A DNA stretch of 64,000 bases from Clostridium saccharoperbutylacetonicum N1-4(HMT) (GCF_000340885.1 NC_020291.1:1239001-1303000), one strand, 5' to 3'. Positions 9,167-18,543 are shown, numbered from the stretch's first letter. A program made the numbers and translations. The notes: generated by a model from the letters alone, not told the origin.

Positions 9167-9586
9167 ATGGAAATTGGAAGAGTAAGAAGAGGTACGGTTA
9201 CATCTGAAAGAAAAGTTGTTTCAGAAAAGAAGGATTTTTCAAGAAGTTTTAATCAAGAAAGACAAAAGAAATCTGAAGAACAGCTTAATAAAATGATAGA
9301 TGATATCAAAAAAAGAGGGAATAAACTTATTACGACTAAAACGTATGTCGATGTAGTTATGTATAAGAAGATGATAAAAGAGTATTTAGAATCAATATTA
9401 AAATTTATGTACGAAACTAAAAAAGATATTAGTTTTTGGCAAACACAGTATTTTGTAACTGTTGATACGATTGATGGTAAGTTAGAAGAACTAACTCAAG
9501 GTCTTCTTTCAGATGAAAGAGAAAATATAAATATAGCTGCAACGATAGATGAAATACAGGGCATGATTGTGGATATATATAGATAG
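9167..9586 (+). CDS. YaaR family (DUF327) protein
   Basis: The protein has 139 residues. The N-terminal 45 residues are basic and probably disordered. The rest is helical with the family signature KMIDDIKKRGNKLITTKTYVDVVMYKKMIKEYL and ends EIQGMIVDIYR, which matches YaaR (PF03885). The family is of unknown function and is widespread in Firmicutes. GAGGTGAAG precedes the ATG and a terminator follows, so it is transcribed alone. Confidence 0.88.
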   Translation: MEIGRVRRGTVTSERKVVSEKKDFSRSFNQERQKKSEEQLNKMIDDIKKRGNKLITTKTYVDVVMYKKMIKEYLESILKFMYETKKDISFWQTQYFVTVDTIDGKLEELTQGLLSDERENINIAATIDEIQGMIVDIYR

Positions 9587-9615
9587 ATATTTTTTTTAGA
9601 AAAGTAGAGTATACA

Positions 9616-9658
9616 AAGACATGTTTTTAAGAAAAAATGATTAACATGTCTTTATTTG
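9616..9658 (+). terminator. Terminator after the YaaR gene
   Basis: An 11-bp stem (9616-9626 with 9644-9654) is followed by TATTTGTG. Confidence 0.75.
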
Positions 9659-9731
9659 TGTTGGAATAGATTTTAATTGATAAGATATTATAAAAGTGAA
9701 ATTTGTATTTTTGGTCTATTATGATATTATA

Positions 9732-9759
9732 AATAATAGTAACTATTATTTAGTATAAT
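9732..9759 (+). promoter_or_regulatory. Palindromic operator candidate and -10 box before the ABC importer
   Basis: AATAATAGT, one base, ACTATTATT (9732-9750) is a perfect palindrome. It lies 3 nt before TATAAT (9754-9759), where a repressor or activator could control the three-gene ABC operon. No good -35 box is present. Confidence 0.45.
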
Positions 9760-9820
9760 TGCTATATAATAATTTTATTACTTACTTTTAAGGTAAATTA
9801 ATATCAAGGGGGAATAATAA

Positions 9821-10822
9821 ATGAAAAAGAGATTATCATTAATGCTAGTTATGATATTATCTATATTAACATTTGCAGGTTGTGGAAACGGTAATTCTGG
9901 TCAAAATGAAACTAAAAAAGTGGCAACAGAAACGAAAGATATAAAATTTATCACACCAGATGGACTTACAGCTATGGCCGTAGCAAAACTTATAAAGGAT
10001 AAACCGGAAATTAAATCAGGATATAACATTAATTATACAATAGAACAAAGTTCTGATAATTTAGTTACAAGTGTCATGAAGAGTGAGCCAGATGTGGCAA
10101 TAGTACCTTCTAATGTTGCAGCTACAGTTTATAATAAAAATCAAGGATATAAAATAGCAGGAACTATAGGTTTTGGATCATTCTATATAGGAACAACTAA
10201 CGAAAATCAAACTATAAATGATTTAAAAGGAAAAGAAGTTTACAATATAGGTAAAGGCTTAACACCAGATATAATTACAAGAACAATTCTTAAGGATAAA
10301 GGGATAGATGCTGACAAAGATGTTAATTTCAGTTATGTAAATTCGGTTAATGAGCTTGCACCAATAATTTTAGCTGGAAAGACTCAATATGCTGTAATTC
10401 CAGAACCAGCATTATCTACAGTTCAAGCTAAAAATGATAAGTTTAAAGTATTTATAGATTTAAATGAAGAATGGAAAAAAGTAAATAATTCACAATATGG
10501 ATATCCTCAATCTACAATTATAGTTAAAAAGGAATTATGTGAAAAGGATAAGGATTTCGTGAAGGAACTTTTAAAAAATGTTAAAGAAGCAGAGGAATGG
10601 GCAAATAAAGATAAAGAGACTCTAGGAGCTTACTGTGAAGAAATTGGTGTTTCAGCTAAAAAGCCAGTAGTAATTAAAGCAGTGGATAGAGCAAATTTAA
10701 AATATGCAGATATTAAGGATTCTATAAAAGAATACAAAACATATTTTGAAAAATTAAATGGTTTTGATCCTAAGACTATAGGAGGAAAAGTGCCAGATGA
10801 CGAAATATTCATGGAAAAGTAA
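9821..10822 (+). CDS. ABC transporter substrate-binding lipoprotein (NMT1/SsuA-like)
   Basis: The 333-residue protein has a lipoprotein signal peptide with a LTFAGCGN lipobox (Cys at about residue 21). The mature part is a periplasmic-binding fold of the NMT1/THI5/SsuA class, with FITPDGLTAMAVAKLI, EPDVAIVPSNVAATVYNK and QYAVIPEPALSTVQAK. Such proteins bind nitrate, sulfonates, taurine or thiamine precursors; the ligand cannot be read here. No TPP riboswitch is present upstream. It is first in a three-gene operon with permease and ATPase. GGGGG precedes the ATG. Confidence 0.9.
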   Translation: MKKRLSLMLVMILSILTFAGCGNGNSGQNETKKVATETKDIKFITPDGLTAMAVAKLIKDKPEIKSGYNINYTIEQSSDNLVTSVMKSEPDVAIVPSNVAATVYNKNQGYKIAGTIGFGSFYIGTTNENQTINDLKGKEVYNIGKGLTPDIITRTILKDKGIDADKDVNFSYVNSVNELAPIILAGKTQYAVIPEPALSTVQAKNDKFKVFIDLNEEWKKVNNSQYGYPQSTIIVKKELCEKDKDFVKELLKNVKEAEEWANKDKETLGAYCEEIGVSAKKPVVIKAVDRANLKYADIKDSIKEYKTYFEKLNGFDPKTIGGKVPDDEIFMEK

Positions 10823-11552
10823 ACTTTATACTTTTTTATCATGTGTATTTTTCATAGGAATGTGGCAGTTAATAGCTATAGAAGTAAATAATGATATATA
10901 TATACCAAGGATAGAACAAGTAGTTGAAGCTACTAAGGAAATTGTTAATAATAAAAACTTTTGGTTAATTGTTTCAAGTAGTTTTTATAGAACTGTATTT
11001 AGCTATGTGGCAGCTTTGCTTTTGTCTATGCTTTTAGGGGTACTCTCAATAGTGTATCCCTTTTTTAAATATTTAATGGAGCCTATAAATTCCTTTGGAA
11101 AAACAATTCCTACGATGGTTTTAGTTGTTCTTTCATTAGTGTGGTTTGATAAGGAAAAAACTCCTTATGTAGTTGGTTTTGCTATTATATTACCAATATT
11201 ATATGAAGGAATAAGAAATAATTTAATGCAAATAGATAAGAAAATAATTGATATGACTAAGATATATGAAGTTAGCTTAATTGATAAAATAAGAAAAATA
11301 TATTTTCCAGTAATGAAATTTTATTTTATGAGTATTTTTGTATCAACTTTTTCTTTAACCTTTAAAGTAGTTATAGCAGGAGAAGTTCATGGACAGCCTA
11401 AATTTGGAATAGGATCTCAGATACAACTAGAAAAAGTCAATTTTAATACACCAGGAATTTTTGCATGGATTGTAATTATTGTTATTATATCTCTGGTCTT
11501 AGAAATAATAAATAAATTCTTGAAGAAGAAGATATATAGGTGGAATAAATGA
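10797..11552 (+). CDS. ABC transporter permease (SsuC/TauC-like)
   Basis: The 251-residue protein has about six membrane segments and the BPD_transp_1 coupling region around EVSLIDKIRKIYFPVMKFYF (about residues 155-180). It pairs with the binding protein and the ATPase of the same operon. The start ATG lies 26 nt inside the previous gene in another frame, with AGGAGG at about 10781 as its ribosome binding site, so translation is probably coupled. The substrate is unknown but the subfamily is the nitrate/sulfonate/taurine type. Confidence 0.9.
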   Translation: MTKYSWKSKLYTFLSCVFFIGMWQLIAIEVNNDIYIPRIEQVVEATKEIVNNKNFWLIVSSSFYRTVFSYVAALLLSMLLGVLSIVYPFFKYLMEPINSFGKTIPTMVLVVLSLVWFDKEKTPYVVGFAIILPILYEGIRNNLMQIDKKIIDMTKIYEVSLIDKIRKIYFPVMKFYFMSIFVSTFSLTFKVVIAGEVHGQPKFGIGSQIQLEKVNFNTPGIFAWIVIIVIISLVLEIINKFLKKKIYRWNK

Positions 11553-12217
11553 ATATAAATATTAGAAATTTAAATAAAGCTTATGGAAGCGAACAGATTT
11601 TAAAAAATTTTAATATAGAATTTTCTGATGATAATATAAATTGCATAGTAGGAAAATCAGGCTGTGGAAAAAGTACACTTTTAAATATAATAGCAGGACT
11701 TATTGATATACAAGGTGGAGAAATAAATGGAGCAGCCTTAAGTGACATAAGTTATATATTTCAAGAAGATAGATTGATAGAATGGCTTAATGTTAAAGAA
11801 AATTTAGAACTGACATTAAAAAAGTATTTTGATAGTTCTATTTTGGATGCTAAAATAGATGAGGTTTTAGAATTAGTTGGAATTTATGATATTAAAAATA
11901 AGTATCCGAATGAGTTAAGTGGTGGGATGAGACAAAGGATTAATATCGCAAGGGCCTTTGGAAAACCATCAAAAATAATTTTAATGGATGAACCATTTAA
12001 ATCTCTAGACTATAAATTAAAATATACTATAATTGATGAGTTTAAAAATCTATTAAATAAAGAAAAGAGAATGGTTATATTAGTAACTCATGATTTAGAT
12101 GAAGCTATATATTTCCAAGGAAATATATTTGTTTTTAGCAACAAACCTGTCATAATAGCAGGACGGTTTAGTAGTGATTTAGAAAATTGTAAAGAAGAAA
12201 TACTAAAAATAATCTAA
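11549..12217 (+). CDS. ABC transporter ATP-binding protein (SsuB/TauB-like)
   Basis: The 222-residue ATPase has Walker A GKSGCGKST (about residues 36-44), Q-loop IFQEDRL, signature LSGGMRQR, Walker B ILMDEPF and H-loop VTHD. The EPFKSLD switch sequence is typical of the sulfonate/nitrate group. It overlaps the permease stop by 4 nt (ATGA) and completes the operon. It is a little shorter than most relatives at the C-terminus. Confidence 0.92.
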   Translation: MNINIRNLNKAYGSEQILKNFNIEFSDDNINCIVGKSGCGKSTLLNIIAGLIDIQGGEINGAALSDISYIFQEDRLIEWLNVKENLELTLKKYFDSSILDAKIDEVLELVGIYDIKNKYPNELSGGMRQRINIARAFGKPSKIILMDEPFKSLDYKLKYTIIDEFKNLLNKEKRMVILVTHDLDEAIYFQGNIFVFSNKPVIIAGRFSSDLENCKEEILKII

Positions 12218-12469
12218 TTAGTTGTATAGATATAATTTGCTTCCAACTAAAATAAATAAAAAGCTGGCTAATATAAAATTAGAAAAGCTTAAAACTTTTT
12301 TGTTTGCATTTAGTAATTGTATACCAATTGTGGTATTGCAAAGACCTAGGCATATAAAAATTAAAGGGAAAAAATCATTAGGGTCAGATTTATTTATTAT
12401 TAGATTAATTGAAATTAAGGGTAAGACAATTGCTAGAATAAAATTACTTATATAATATAGTTTTTTCAT
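12218..12469 (-). CDS. Small hydrophobic membrane protein, unknown
   Basis: This 83-residue protein has three hydrophobic segments (about residues 4-25, 31-52 and 60-80) joined by short polar loops. AAGGTGG lies 11 nt before the ATG. Its stop abuts the stop of the converging ABC ATPase gene, and no terminator separates them. An overlapping open frame on the plus strand is lysine-rich and lacks a ribosome binding site. I recognise no family with confidence. Confidence 0.65.
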   Translation of the reverse strand: MKKLYYISNFILAIVLPLISINLIINKSDPNDFFPLIFICLGLCNTTIGIQLLNANKKVLSFSNFILASFLFILVGSKLYLYN

Positions 12470-12562
12470 AAAATACGCATACCACCTTTTTTTGAAATTA
12501 TGTATTATGGTAAATTATATACAAGCTATTAAGATTTTATTCAGAAAGAAAGGTGAAAATTA

Positions 12563-14269
12563 TTGATTAAAAAATTTATTTCGTTTTATAAACCTTATAA
12601 GGTGTTATTTACCTTAGATTTAATAGTTGCATTTATAGCATCTCTATGTGATTTGGTTTATCCAATAATGACGAGAGATCTTATTAATGAGTCAATTCCA
12701 AATAGAGATGTTAGAATGATTGAAACATTTGCAGTAACGCTTTTAATTATTTTTTTAATTAAAGCAGCCTGCGGATATTTTATGCAATATTGGGGACATG
12801 TTGTTGGTGTAAGGATGCAAGGGGATATGAGAAGACATATCTTTAAACATCTTCAAAAACTTCCAAATAGTTTTTTTGATAATAATAAAACTGGAGATAT
12901 AATGTCTAGGATTATAAATGATCTAATGGATATTTCAGAGTTAGCTCATCATGGTCCAGAGGATTTATTTATATCTATTGTCATGCTTATTGGATCATTT
13001 GCAATATTATGTACAATAAATATTCCTCTTACATTATTGATTTTTGCATTTATACCACTTATTGTTTGGTTCACATTATATGAGAGAAAGAAAATGAATA
13101 AAGCATTCCTCGATACAAAAGTTAAAACTGGAGCTGTAAATGCAAATTTGCAAAATAGTATTTCAGGGATAAAAATATCAAAAGCTTTTGTAAGTCATGA
13201 ATCAGAAGAAGAAAAATTTGAAGCAGGTAATGCTAAATTTATTAAGGCAAGAGAAATAGCATATAAGGTTATGGCTGAATATTCTTCAGGCGCTGGTTTT
13301 GGAATGGATATACTAAGTTATGTTGGTTTAATTGGTGGAGGAATATTTACGTTTATTGGGATTATAAATGTTGGGGATTTTATGGCTTATATGCTGTTTA
13401 TAAAGATATTTATAACTCCTATAAAGAAACTTATTGATTTTATGGAACAATTTCAAAATGGAATAACTGGTTTTCAAAGATATATGGAGATTATGGATGC
13501 TGAGAGGGAAAAAGATAAGGACAATGCAGTTGAACTTGAAAATGTAAAAGGAGAAATAGAATTTAAAAATGTTGATTTTAGCTATGAAGGTAAGAAAGTC
13601 TTAGAGAATATTTCTGTTAAGATAGAGAAAGGAAAAATGTTAGCATTAGTTGGGGCATCAGGCGGAGGAAAAACAACTTTATGCAATCTTATTCCTAGAT
13701 TTTATGAAATAGATAATGGTGATATCCTAATTGATAATAAGAGTATTTATGATGTTAAATTAGATTCGCTTAGAGAAAATATTGGTATAGTGCAACAAGA
13801 AGTATTTTTGTTTACAGGGACTATAAGAGACAATATTTTATATGGAAAATTTGATGCAACAGAAGAGGAACTAATAAGAGCTGCTGAAATGGCTAATATA
13901 CATGAGTTTATAAATACTTTACCGGAAGGTTACGATACGTATATTGGTGAAAGAGGGGTTAAGCTATCTGGTGGACAGAAACAACGTATTTCAATTGCAA
14001 GAGTTTTTCTTAAAAACCCTCCAATATTAATATTGGATGAAGCAACTTCGGCATTAGATAATGCAACAGAACATATAATTCAAGAATCTTTAGAAAAACT
14101 ATGTTCAGGAAGAACAACAATAGTTGTAGCGCATAGACTATCAACAATTAGAAATGCAGATGAAATAATTGTACTTGGTAATACTGGAATAATGGAAAAA
14201 GGAACTCATGAAGAACTTATTAAGAAACAAGGTGAATATAGCAAATTGCATGAATTTGCAGCAGTGTAA
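12563..14269 (+). CDS. ABC exporter, fused membrane and ATP-binding domains (MsbA/multidrug type)
   Basis: The 568-residue half-transporter has six membrane helices (about residues 15-300) with the LPNSFFDNNKTGDIMSRI coupling loop. The nucleotide-binding domain contains Walker A GASGGGKTT (about 370), Q-loop QQEVFLF, signature LSGGQKQR, Walker B ILILDEATSALD and H-loop VAHRLST. Such proteins act as homo- or heterodimers exporting lipids or drugs; no partner is adjacent. The start is TTG with AAGGTG well placed. A terminator follows. Confidence 0.94.
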   Translation: MIKKFISFYKPYKVLFTLDLIVAFIASLCDLVYPIMTRDLINESIPNRDVRMIETFAVTLLIIFLIKAACGYFMQYWGHVVGVRMQGDMRRHIFKHLQKLPNSFFDNNKTGDIMSRIINDLMDISELAHHGPEDLFISIVMLIGSFAILCTINIPLTLLIFAFIPLIVWFTLYERKKMNKAFLDTKVKTGAVNANLQNSISGIKISKAFVSHESEEEKFEAGNAKFIKAREIAYKVMAEYSSGAGFGMDILSYVGLIGGGIFTFIGIINVGDFMAYMLFIKIFITPIKKLIDFMEQFQNGITGFQRYMEIMDAEREKDKDNAVELENVKGEIEFKNVDFSYEGKKVLENISVKIEKGKMLALVGASGGGKTTLCNLIPRFYEIDNGDILIDNKSIYDVKLDSLRENIGIVQQEVFLFTGTIRDNILYGKFDATEEELIRAAEMANIHEFINTLPEGYDTYIGERGVKLSGGQKQRISIARVFLKNPPILILDEATSALDNATEHIIQESLEKLCSGRTTIVVAHRLSTIRNADEIIVLGNTGIMEKGTHEELIKKQGEYSKLHEFAAV

Positions 14270-14298
14270 CTTGAAAAATATAATATATTGGTAAATAT

Positions 14299-14332
14299 AA
14301 AGAAGGCTGTTTTATGGACAGCCTTCTTTAAT
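14299..14332. terminator. Terminator overlapping the stop of the opposing gene
   Basis: A 12-bp stem (14299-14310 with 14318-14329) with a 7-nt loop. It includes the first bases of the converging gene's end, so the two transcripts end on the same hairpin. Confidence 0.8.
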
Positions 14333-14771
14333 CATTAGAGTCATTTTTAATTGAGTTTAGTAATTGAAGTTTTTTATATATTTCAGAAGTATCAACTTTT
14401 ACTGTCATTGCAGCTCTAAGCTTTGCTTGTTTTTCAGGTGAAATAGTATCTGAAGTAGAAGTATTTTTAATTTCAGATGTGTGGTCGTGATGTACATTAA
14501 TAATTCTTGAAGTTTCTCTACTATCTAAAATTGATCTATCATTTAATTCACTACTTAGTAAGTTAGTAAAATCATGAGTTTCTTCAGTAGAAGGATCTTT
14601 TTTAGTTGATGATTTTAAAGTACGCTTAAAGGATTTTGAGTTATCATTGCCTTTTCCTGAAGAAAATGAAGTACCATCATAAGGTCTTTTAGTTATGGAA
14701 GTATTGGTGGAAATTTTAGAAACACTACTTACAGAATATTTATTAATAGAACTAATTTTATTATCAGACAT
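14328..14771 (-). CDS. Ser/Thr-rich low-complexity protein, unknown
   Basis: I do not recognise this 147-residue protein. It is strongly biased towards Ser, Thr, Lys, Asn and Asp, has no membrane segment or signal peptide, and appears disordered for about 100 residues. The last 40 residues (SPEKQAKLRAAMTVKVDTSEIYKKLQLLNSI) could form helices. AAGGAAGTG precedes the ATG. The composition resembles small spore-associated or phosphorylatable linker proteins, but this is only a guess. Confidence 0.65.
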   Translation of the reverse strand: MSDNKISSINKYSVSSVSKISTNTSITKRPYDGTSFSSGKGNDNSKSFKRTLKSSTKKDPSTEETHDFTNLLSSELNDRSILDSRETSRIINVHHDHTSEIKNTSTSDTISPEKQAKLRAAMTVKVDTSEIYKKLQLLNSIKNDSND

Positions 14772-14881
14772 ATTATCACTTCCTTAACACATTAGTAATT
14801 ATATTAAAAATATTATTTGTAATTATATTATCGTATGTCAGTTATAAAAATTTAGAATTATAATGGGTGTTAAATAAATAA

Positions 14882-14922
14882 AAATAGAGAAAAATCACTT
14901 AAAAAATGATTTTTCTCTATTT
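14882..14922 (-). terminator. Terminator after ilvE
   Basis: A perfect 16-bp stem (14882-14897 with 14907-14922) lies 14 nt after the ilvE stop and is followed on the minus strand by TTTATTT. Confidence 0.82.
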
Positions 14923-14935
14923 CCATTTTCAATAA

Positions 14936-15964
14936 TTATTTTACTTCAAATATCCAGCCTTTAGGGGCTTCAACATCGCCAAGTTGAATTCCTAAAAGTA
15001 GATCATATAATTTTTGAGTTATAGGACCAACCTCAGTTTCACTGTGGAACACATGTAAATTATCTTTATAATGTATTCCACCAATTGGAGTAATTACTGC
15101 AGCTGTTCCACAAGCACCAGCTTCTTTAAATTGATCTATTTCATCTATTAATACTTCTTTTTCATAAACAGGCATTTTTAAATAATGTTCTGCAATATAA
15201 AGAAGTGAGCGCTTAGTTATACTAGGCAAAATAGATGGTGATTTAGGTGTTATAAATTCATCATTTTTAGTTATTCCAAAGAAGTTTGCAGCTCCAATTT
15301 CTTCTATTTTAGTATGAGTTGCTGGATCTAAGTAGATACAATCAGCAAATCCTTTTTCAGCAGCTACAGCATGTGCTTGTAAAGAGGCTGCATAATTTCC
15401 ACCAACTTTATTACCTCCAGTACCGTGAGGTGCAGCTCTATCATAATCGTCTAGAACTATGTAGTTACAAGGTGATACTCCATCTTTAAAATATGGTCCA
15501 ACTGGTATACAAAATACACCAAAAATATATTCTGGAGCTGGTTTAACACCAATATTGTGACCAACACCCATTAAATATGGTCTGATATATAAAGTTGCAC
15601 CACTTCCGTAAGGTGGTACATATTTTTCGTTTGCTTTAACAACTTGCATAACAGCATCGATGAATTTTTCTTCAGGCACGTGCGGCATAAGGAGCTTATC
15701 ACAGCTTTCATTCATACGCTCCGCATTTAAATCTGGTCTGAATAATTGTATTTTTCCTTCTTTTGTTGTATAGGCCTTAAGACCTTCAAAACAACTTTGA
15801 CCATAATGAATAACAGTTGAAGCTTCGCTTATTGAAACCATATTGTCTTCAGTAAGTTTACCTTCATCCCATTTTCCATCTTTCCAAACTGAAATATAAC
15901 GAAGATCCGTTTTCATGTATTCGAATCCTAATTTACCCCAGTCTATATCAGCTTTTTTCCCCAT
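14936..15964 (-). CDS. ilvE: Branched-chain amino acid aminotransferase
   Basis: The 342-residue protein is a class IV PLP enzyme of the IlvE type. It shows [29 protein letters not shown], the lysine motif [12 protein letters not shown] that forms the Schiff base, and EIGAANFFG near the cofactor phosphate. It interconverts Leu/Ile/Val with their 2-oxo acids using glutamate. The ATG at 15964 is preferred over an upstream TTG at 15979, which contains the GGAGG ribosome binding site itself. It lies downstream of nadE on the same strand, separated by a tandem repeat. Confidence 0.94.
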   Translation of the reverse strand: MGKKADIDWGKLGFEYMKTDLRYISVWKDGKWDEGKLTEDNMVSISEASTVIHYGQSCFEGLKAYTTKEGKIQLFRPDLNAERMNESCDKLLMPHVPEEKFIDAVMQVVKANEKYVPPYGSGATLYIRPYLMGVGHNIGVKPAPEYIFGVFCIPVGPYFKDGVSPCNYIVLDDYDRAAPHGTGGNKVGGNYAASLQAHAVAAEKGFADCIYLDPATHTKIEEIGAANFFGITKNDEFITPKSPSILPSITKRSLLYIAEHYLKMPVYEKEVLIDEIDQFKEAGACGTAAVITPIGGIHYKDNLHVFHSETEVGPITQKLYDLLLGIQLGDVEAPKGWIFEVK

Positions 15965-16050
15965 TTTGTATTCCTCCAAATCTATATAGGCTTATTGCCA
16001 TTGTTATTTAATAACCTCTATTTTAGCACTACTCAAAAAAAATTTCCACC

Positions 16051-16192
16051 CCTATAAAAAGAGCGCGAAGCGCAATTCGGAACTTTACCCTATAAAAAGA
16101 GCGCGAAGCGTAATTCGGAACTTTACCCTATAAAAAGAGCGCGAAGCGTAATTCGGAACTTTCTCCTCTAAAAGGAATGCGAAATGCAACTT
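16051..16192. repeat. Tandem repeat, period 38 bp, 3 good copies and 1 degenerate
   Basis: Units begin at 16051, 16089 and 16127 and differ at one position; a degenerate fourth unit starts at 16165 and runs into the nadE stop codon. Each unit reads CCTATAAAAAGAG, then GCGCGAAGCG(C/T), then AATTCGGAACTTTAC. The core folds as a GC-rich mini-hairpin with a GAA loop. The array fills the nadE-ilvE gap. A single related copy lies at 50085-50120. Confidence 0.9.
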
Positions 16193-18089
16193 ACTTCCAT
16201 GGAGCAGCATCAGATGGCATACGCCAATCACCTCTTGGACTTAAAGAAATGCTACCAACTTTTGGTCCATCAGGAAGTGCACTTCTCTTAAATTGCTGTG
16301 TGAAAAATCTGAACATAAATTTCTCAAGCCATTTATGTATTTCTTCCTCAGAGTAATCATTTTTAAATGCAGCTTTAGCTAGGAAGAATATTCTTTCTTT
16401 TGTAGAGCCGTGCTTAATAAAATGATATAGGAAGAAATCATGAAGTTCATAAGGACCAACAATATCTTCTGTTTTTTGAACTATCTCACCATTTTGATCT
16501 TTTGGCAATAATTCTGGACTTACAGGAGTATCTAATATATCCATAAGGGTATTGCATATGATGTCAGTAGACTCATTTTGAGCTACATATTGTACTAAAT
16601 ATCTGACAAGAGTTTTAGGGATAGAAGGATTTACTGAATACATTGACATATGATCACCATTATAAGTGCACCAGCCAAGAGCAAGTTCAGATAAATCACC
16701 AGTACCTATTAAAAGACCTCTTTCCTTATTTGCAACATCCATTAAGATTTGAGTTCTTTCTCTTGCTTGAACATTTTCATAAGTAACATCATGAATATCT
16801 TTATCATGTCCGATATCTTCAAAATGTTGAAGAGATGCTTTAACTATATTTATTTCTCTAAGATCTGTGCCTAATTCTTTGCATAAATTAACTGCATTGT
16901 TATAAGTTCTATCAGTAGTACCAAAGCCAGGCATAGTAATTGTTACAATATTCTTTTTATCTAAGTTAAGCAATTCAAAAGTCTTAACTATTACGAGCAG
17001 TGCTAGAGTTGAATCTAAGCCTCCAGAAATTCCAATTACTGCTTTTTTAGAACCAGTATGTTCTAATCTTTTAGCTAAACTAGCAGCTTGAATATTGAAT
17101 ATTTCCTTACATCTTACTTCTCTTTCTTTTTCATAAGAAGGTACGAAAGGATGCTTATCTACAAATCTATCAAAAGTATTAACCGATACATCAGTAAATT
17201 CAAATTTAATCTTATTAGGCTTTTTATTTAAGAATCTAGATGAATCTCTATAACTAAGATTTTTCATTCTTTCTGCCTTTAATCTAAATACATCAACAAT
17301 TGAAGAGATTACTTCATTTTCTCTTTGGAATCTATTATTTTCCCTTAATAATGAACCATTTTCACTTATTAATAAATGCCCGCTGAATAATACATCTGTA
17401 GTAGATTCGTGAACGCCAGCAGAGGAATATATGTAACTGCTAATTGTTCTAGCACTTTGATTAGATATAAGACTTTTTCTATAATCCATTTTACTTACAA
17501 GTTCATTTGAGGCAGAAAGATTTCCAATTATATGTGCACCCATAAGTGAAAGATATGAGCTAGGTGGAATTGCTACCCATAAGTCTTCACAAATTTCAAT
17601 TCCAAAATCAGCAATATTTGATGAGAAAATTAAATTGGTGCTAAATGGAATATCTTTTTGGAAAGGCAAGTCTACTTTTTCATTTTCTATGTTAAAGCCT
17701 TCAGTAAACCATCGTTTTTCATAAAATTCACTGTAATTTGGAAGATATGATTTTGGGACTATTCCTAAAATCTGTCCTTTGAATAATAAAAATCCACAAT
17801 TGTATAGTGTGCAATCATAAAGTAATGGAGCACCAACAGCAATTAAGATGTCCATATTACTAGTTTTATCTATGATTTGTTTAAGACCATCTAAAGCTTT
17901 GTTGATTAAGTATTCTTGCAAAAATAAATCTCCACAAGTATATGAAGTAATACAAAGTTCAGGAAATACTATAAATTTATTTCCATCTTTAACTGCATCA
18001 TTTATGCATAATAAAATATTTTCAACATTATAACCAACGTCTGCAACTTTTGTTTTAGGACAAGCAGCAGCAACTTTTATAAAATCCAT
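16191..18089 (-). CDS. nadE: NAD+ synthase, glutamine-hydrolysing
   Basis: The 632-residue protein joins a nitrilase-type glutaminase (about residues 1-290) to an NAD synthetase domain (about 320-600). The glutaminase triad is visible: Glu in FPELCITSY, Lys in VPKSYLPNY and Cys in GIEICEDLW. The synthetase part has the PP-loop SGGLDSTLAL at about residue 355 and GTGDLSELALGWCTYNGDH. It amidates nicotinic acid adenine dinucleotide with glutamine nitrogen and ATP. The long two-domain form does not need free ammonia. It has its own upstream gap and ends at the tandem repeat. Confidence 0.96.
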   Translation of the reverse strand: MDFIKVAAACPKTKVADVGYNVENILLCINDAVKDGNKFIVFPELCITSYTCGDLFLQEYLINKALDGLKQIIDKTSNMDILIAVGAPLLYDCTLYNCGFLLFKGQILGIVPKSYLPNYSEFYEKRWFTEGFNIENEKVDLPFQKDIPFSTNLIFSSNIADFGIEICEDLWVAIPPSSYLSLMGAHIIGNLSASNELVSKMDYRKSLISNQSARTISSYIYSSAGVHESTTDVLFSGHLLISENGSLLRENNRFQRENEVISSIVDVFRLKAERMKNLSYRDSSRFLNKKPNKIKFEFTDVSVNTFDRFVDKHPFVPSYEKEREVRCKEIFNIQAASLAKRLEHTGSKKAVIGISGGLDSTLALLVIVKTFELLNLDKKNIVTITMPGFGTTDRTYNNAVNLCKELGTDLREINIVKASLQHFEDIGHDKDIHDVTYENVQARERTQILMDVANKERGLLIGTGDLSELALGWCTYNGDHMSMYSVNPSIPKTLVRYLVQYVAQNESTDIICNTLMDILDTPVSPELLPKDQNGEIVQKTEDIVGPYELHDFFLYHFIKHGSTKERIFFLAKAAFKNDYSEEEIHKWLEKFMFRFFTQQFKRSALPDGPKVGSISLSPRGDWRMPSDAAPWK

Positions 18090-18198
18090 GTAATCACTCC
18101 TTGAAAAATAACTTTATATAGCAATTATCAAGGTTCAAGGTTTAATTGTCAAATGAAACAATATCATCAAAAGAAAATCAAATTTATTCATATACATA

Positions 18199-18236
18199 AT
18201 TATAGATATCACATTAGTATATGTGATATCTATAAT
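18199..18236 (-). terminator. Palindrome spanning the 3' end of the membrane gene
   Basis: A perfect 15-bp stem (18199-18213 with 18222-18236) with an 8-nt loop overlaps the last codons of the gene ending at 18214. The T-tract is weak, so termination is plausible but not certain. Confidence 0.5.
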
Positions 18237-18543
18237 GTAAAGGTGAACTTGGATCTAAGAACACCCCTAGAAATTTACTAGCTGTAAAAGTGCAAAAAGA
18301 GAAGGCTATAATTATTGCAATTAGAATAAAACTTATAAAGTCATATCTTAAAGGAATATTATTTTTCAACGCTTTATTACTTAGAACTAATACCTCAACC
18401 CCAAGAGATATAAAAATCAAGGGCCAAAAATCTAATATCATTTTTTCAAAAGGTATATTAAAAATTGTAAATAAAAAATAAAGAATTCCTAAAATTATTA
18501 ATAGAAGGCCTAAGGTAAGAGTTCCTACTCTTCTGGATTGCAT
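18214..18543 (-). CDS. Membrane protein with LiaI/LiaF-like (DUF5668-type) helices
   Basis: The 109-residue protein has three or four hydrophobic segments. The N-terminal RVGTLTLGLLLIILGILYFL and WPLIFISLGVEVLVLS repeat the GLxLIxxGxxxL and WPxxLIxLGxExL patterns of the LiaI/LiaF transmembrane region (DUF5668), found in envelope-stress proteins. It overlaps the upstream membrane gene by 19 nt, so the two are cotranscribed and probably work together. The final residues are encoded by one arm of a palindrome. Confidence 0.75.
   Translation of the reverse strand: MQSRRVGTLTLGLLLIILGILYFLFTIFNIPFEKMILDFWPLIFISLGVEVLVLSNKALKNNIPLRYDFISFILIAIIIAFSFCTFTASKFLGVFLDPSSPLHYRYHIY

Noticed and set aside
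12222..12455. 77-residue plus-strand frame opposite the small membrane gene
   Set aside because: It is the antisense of a hydrophobic gene with a good ribosome binding site, and has none of its own.
15980..16050. GGGGTGGAA before ilvE as a possible T-box
   Set aside because: The conserved ACCGCG part and the specifier stem are missing, so it is not a T-box.
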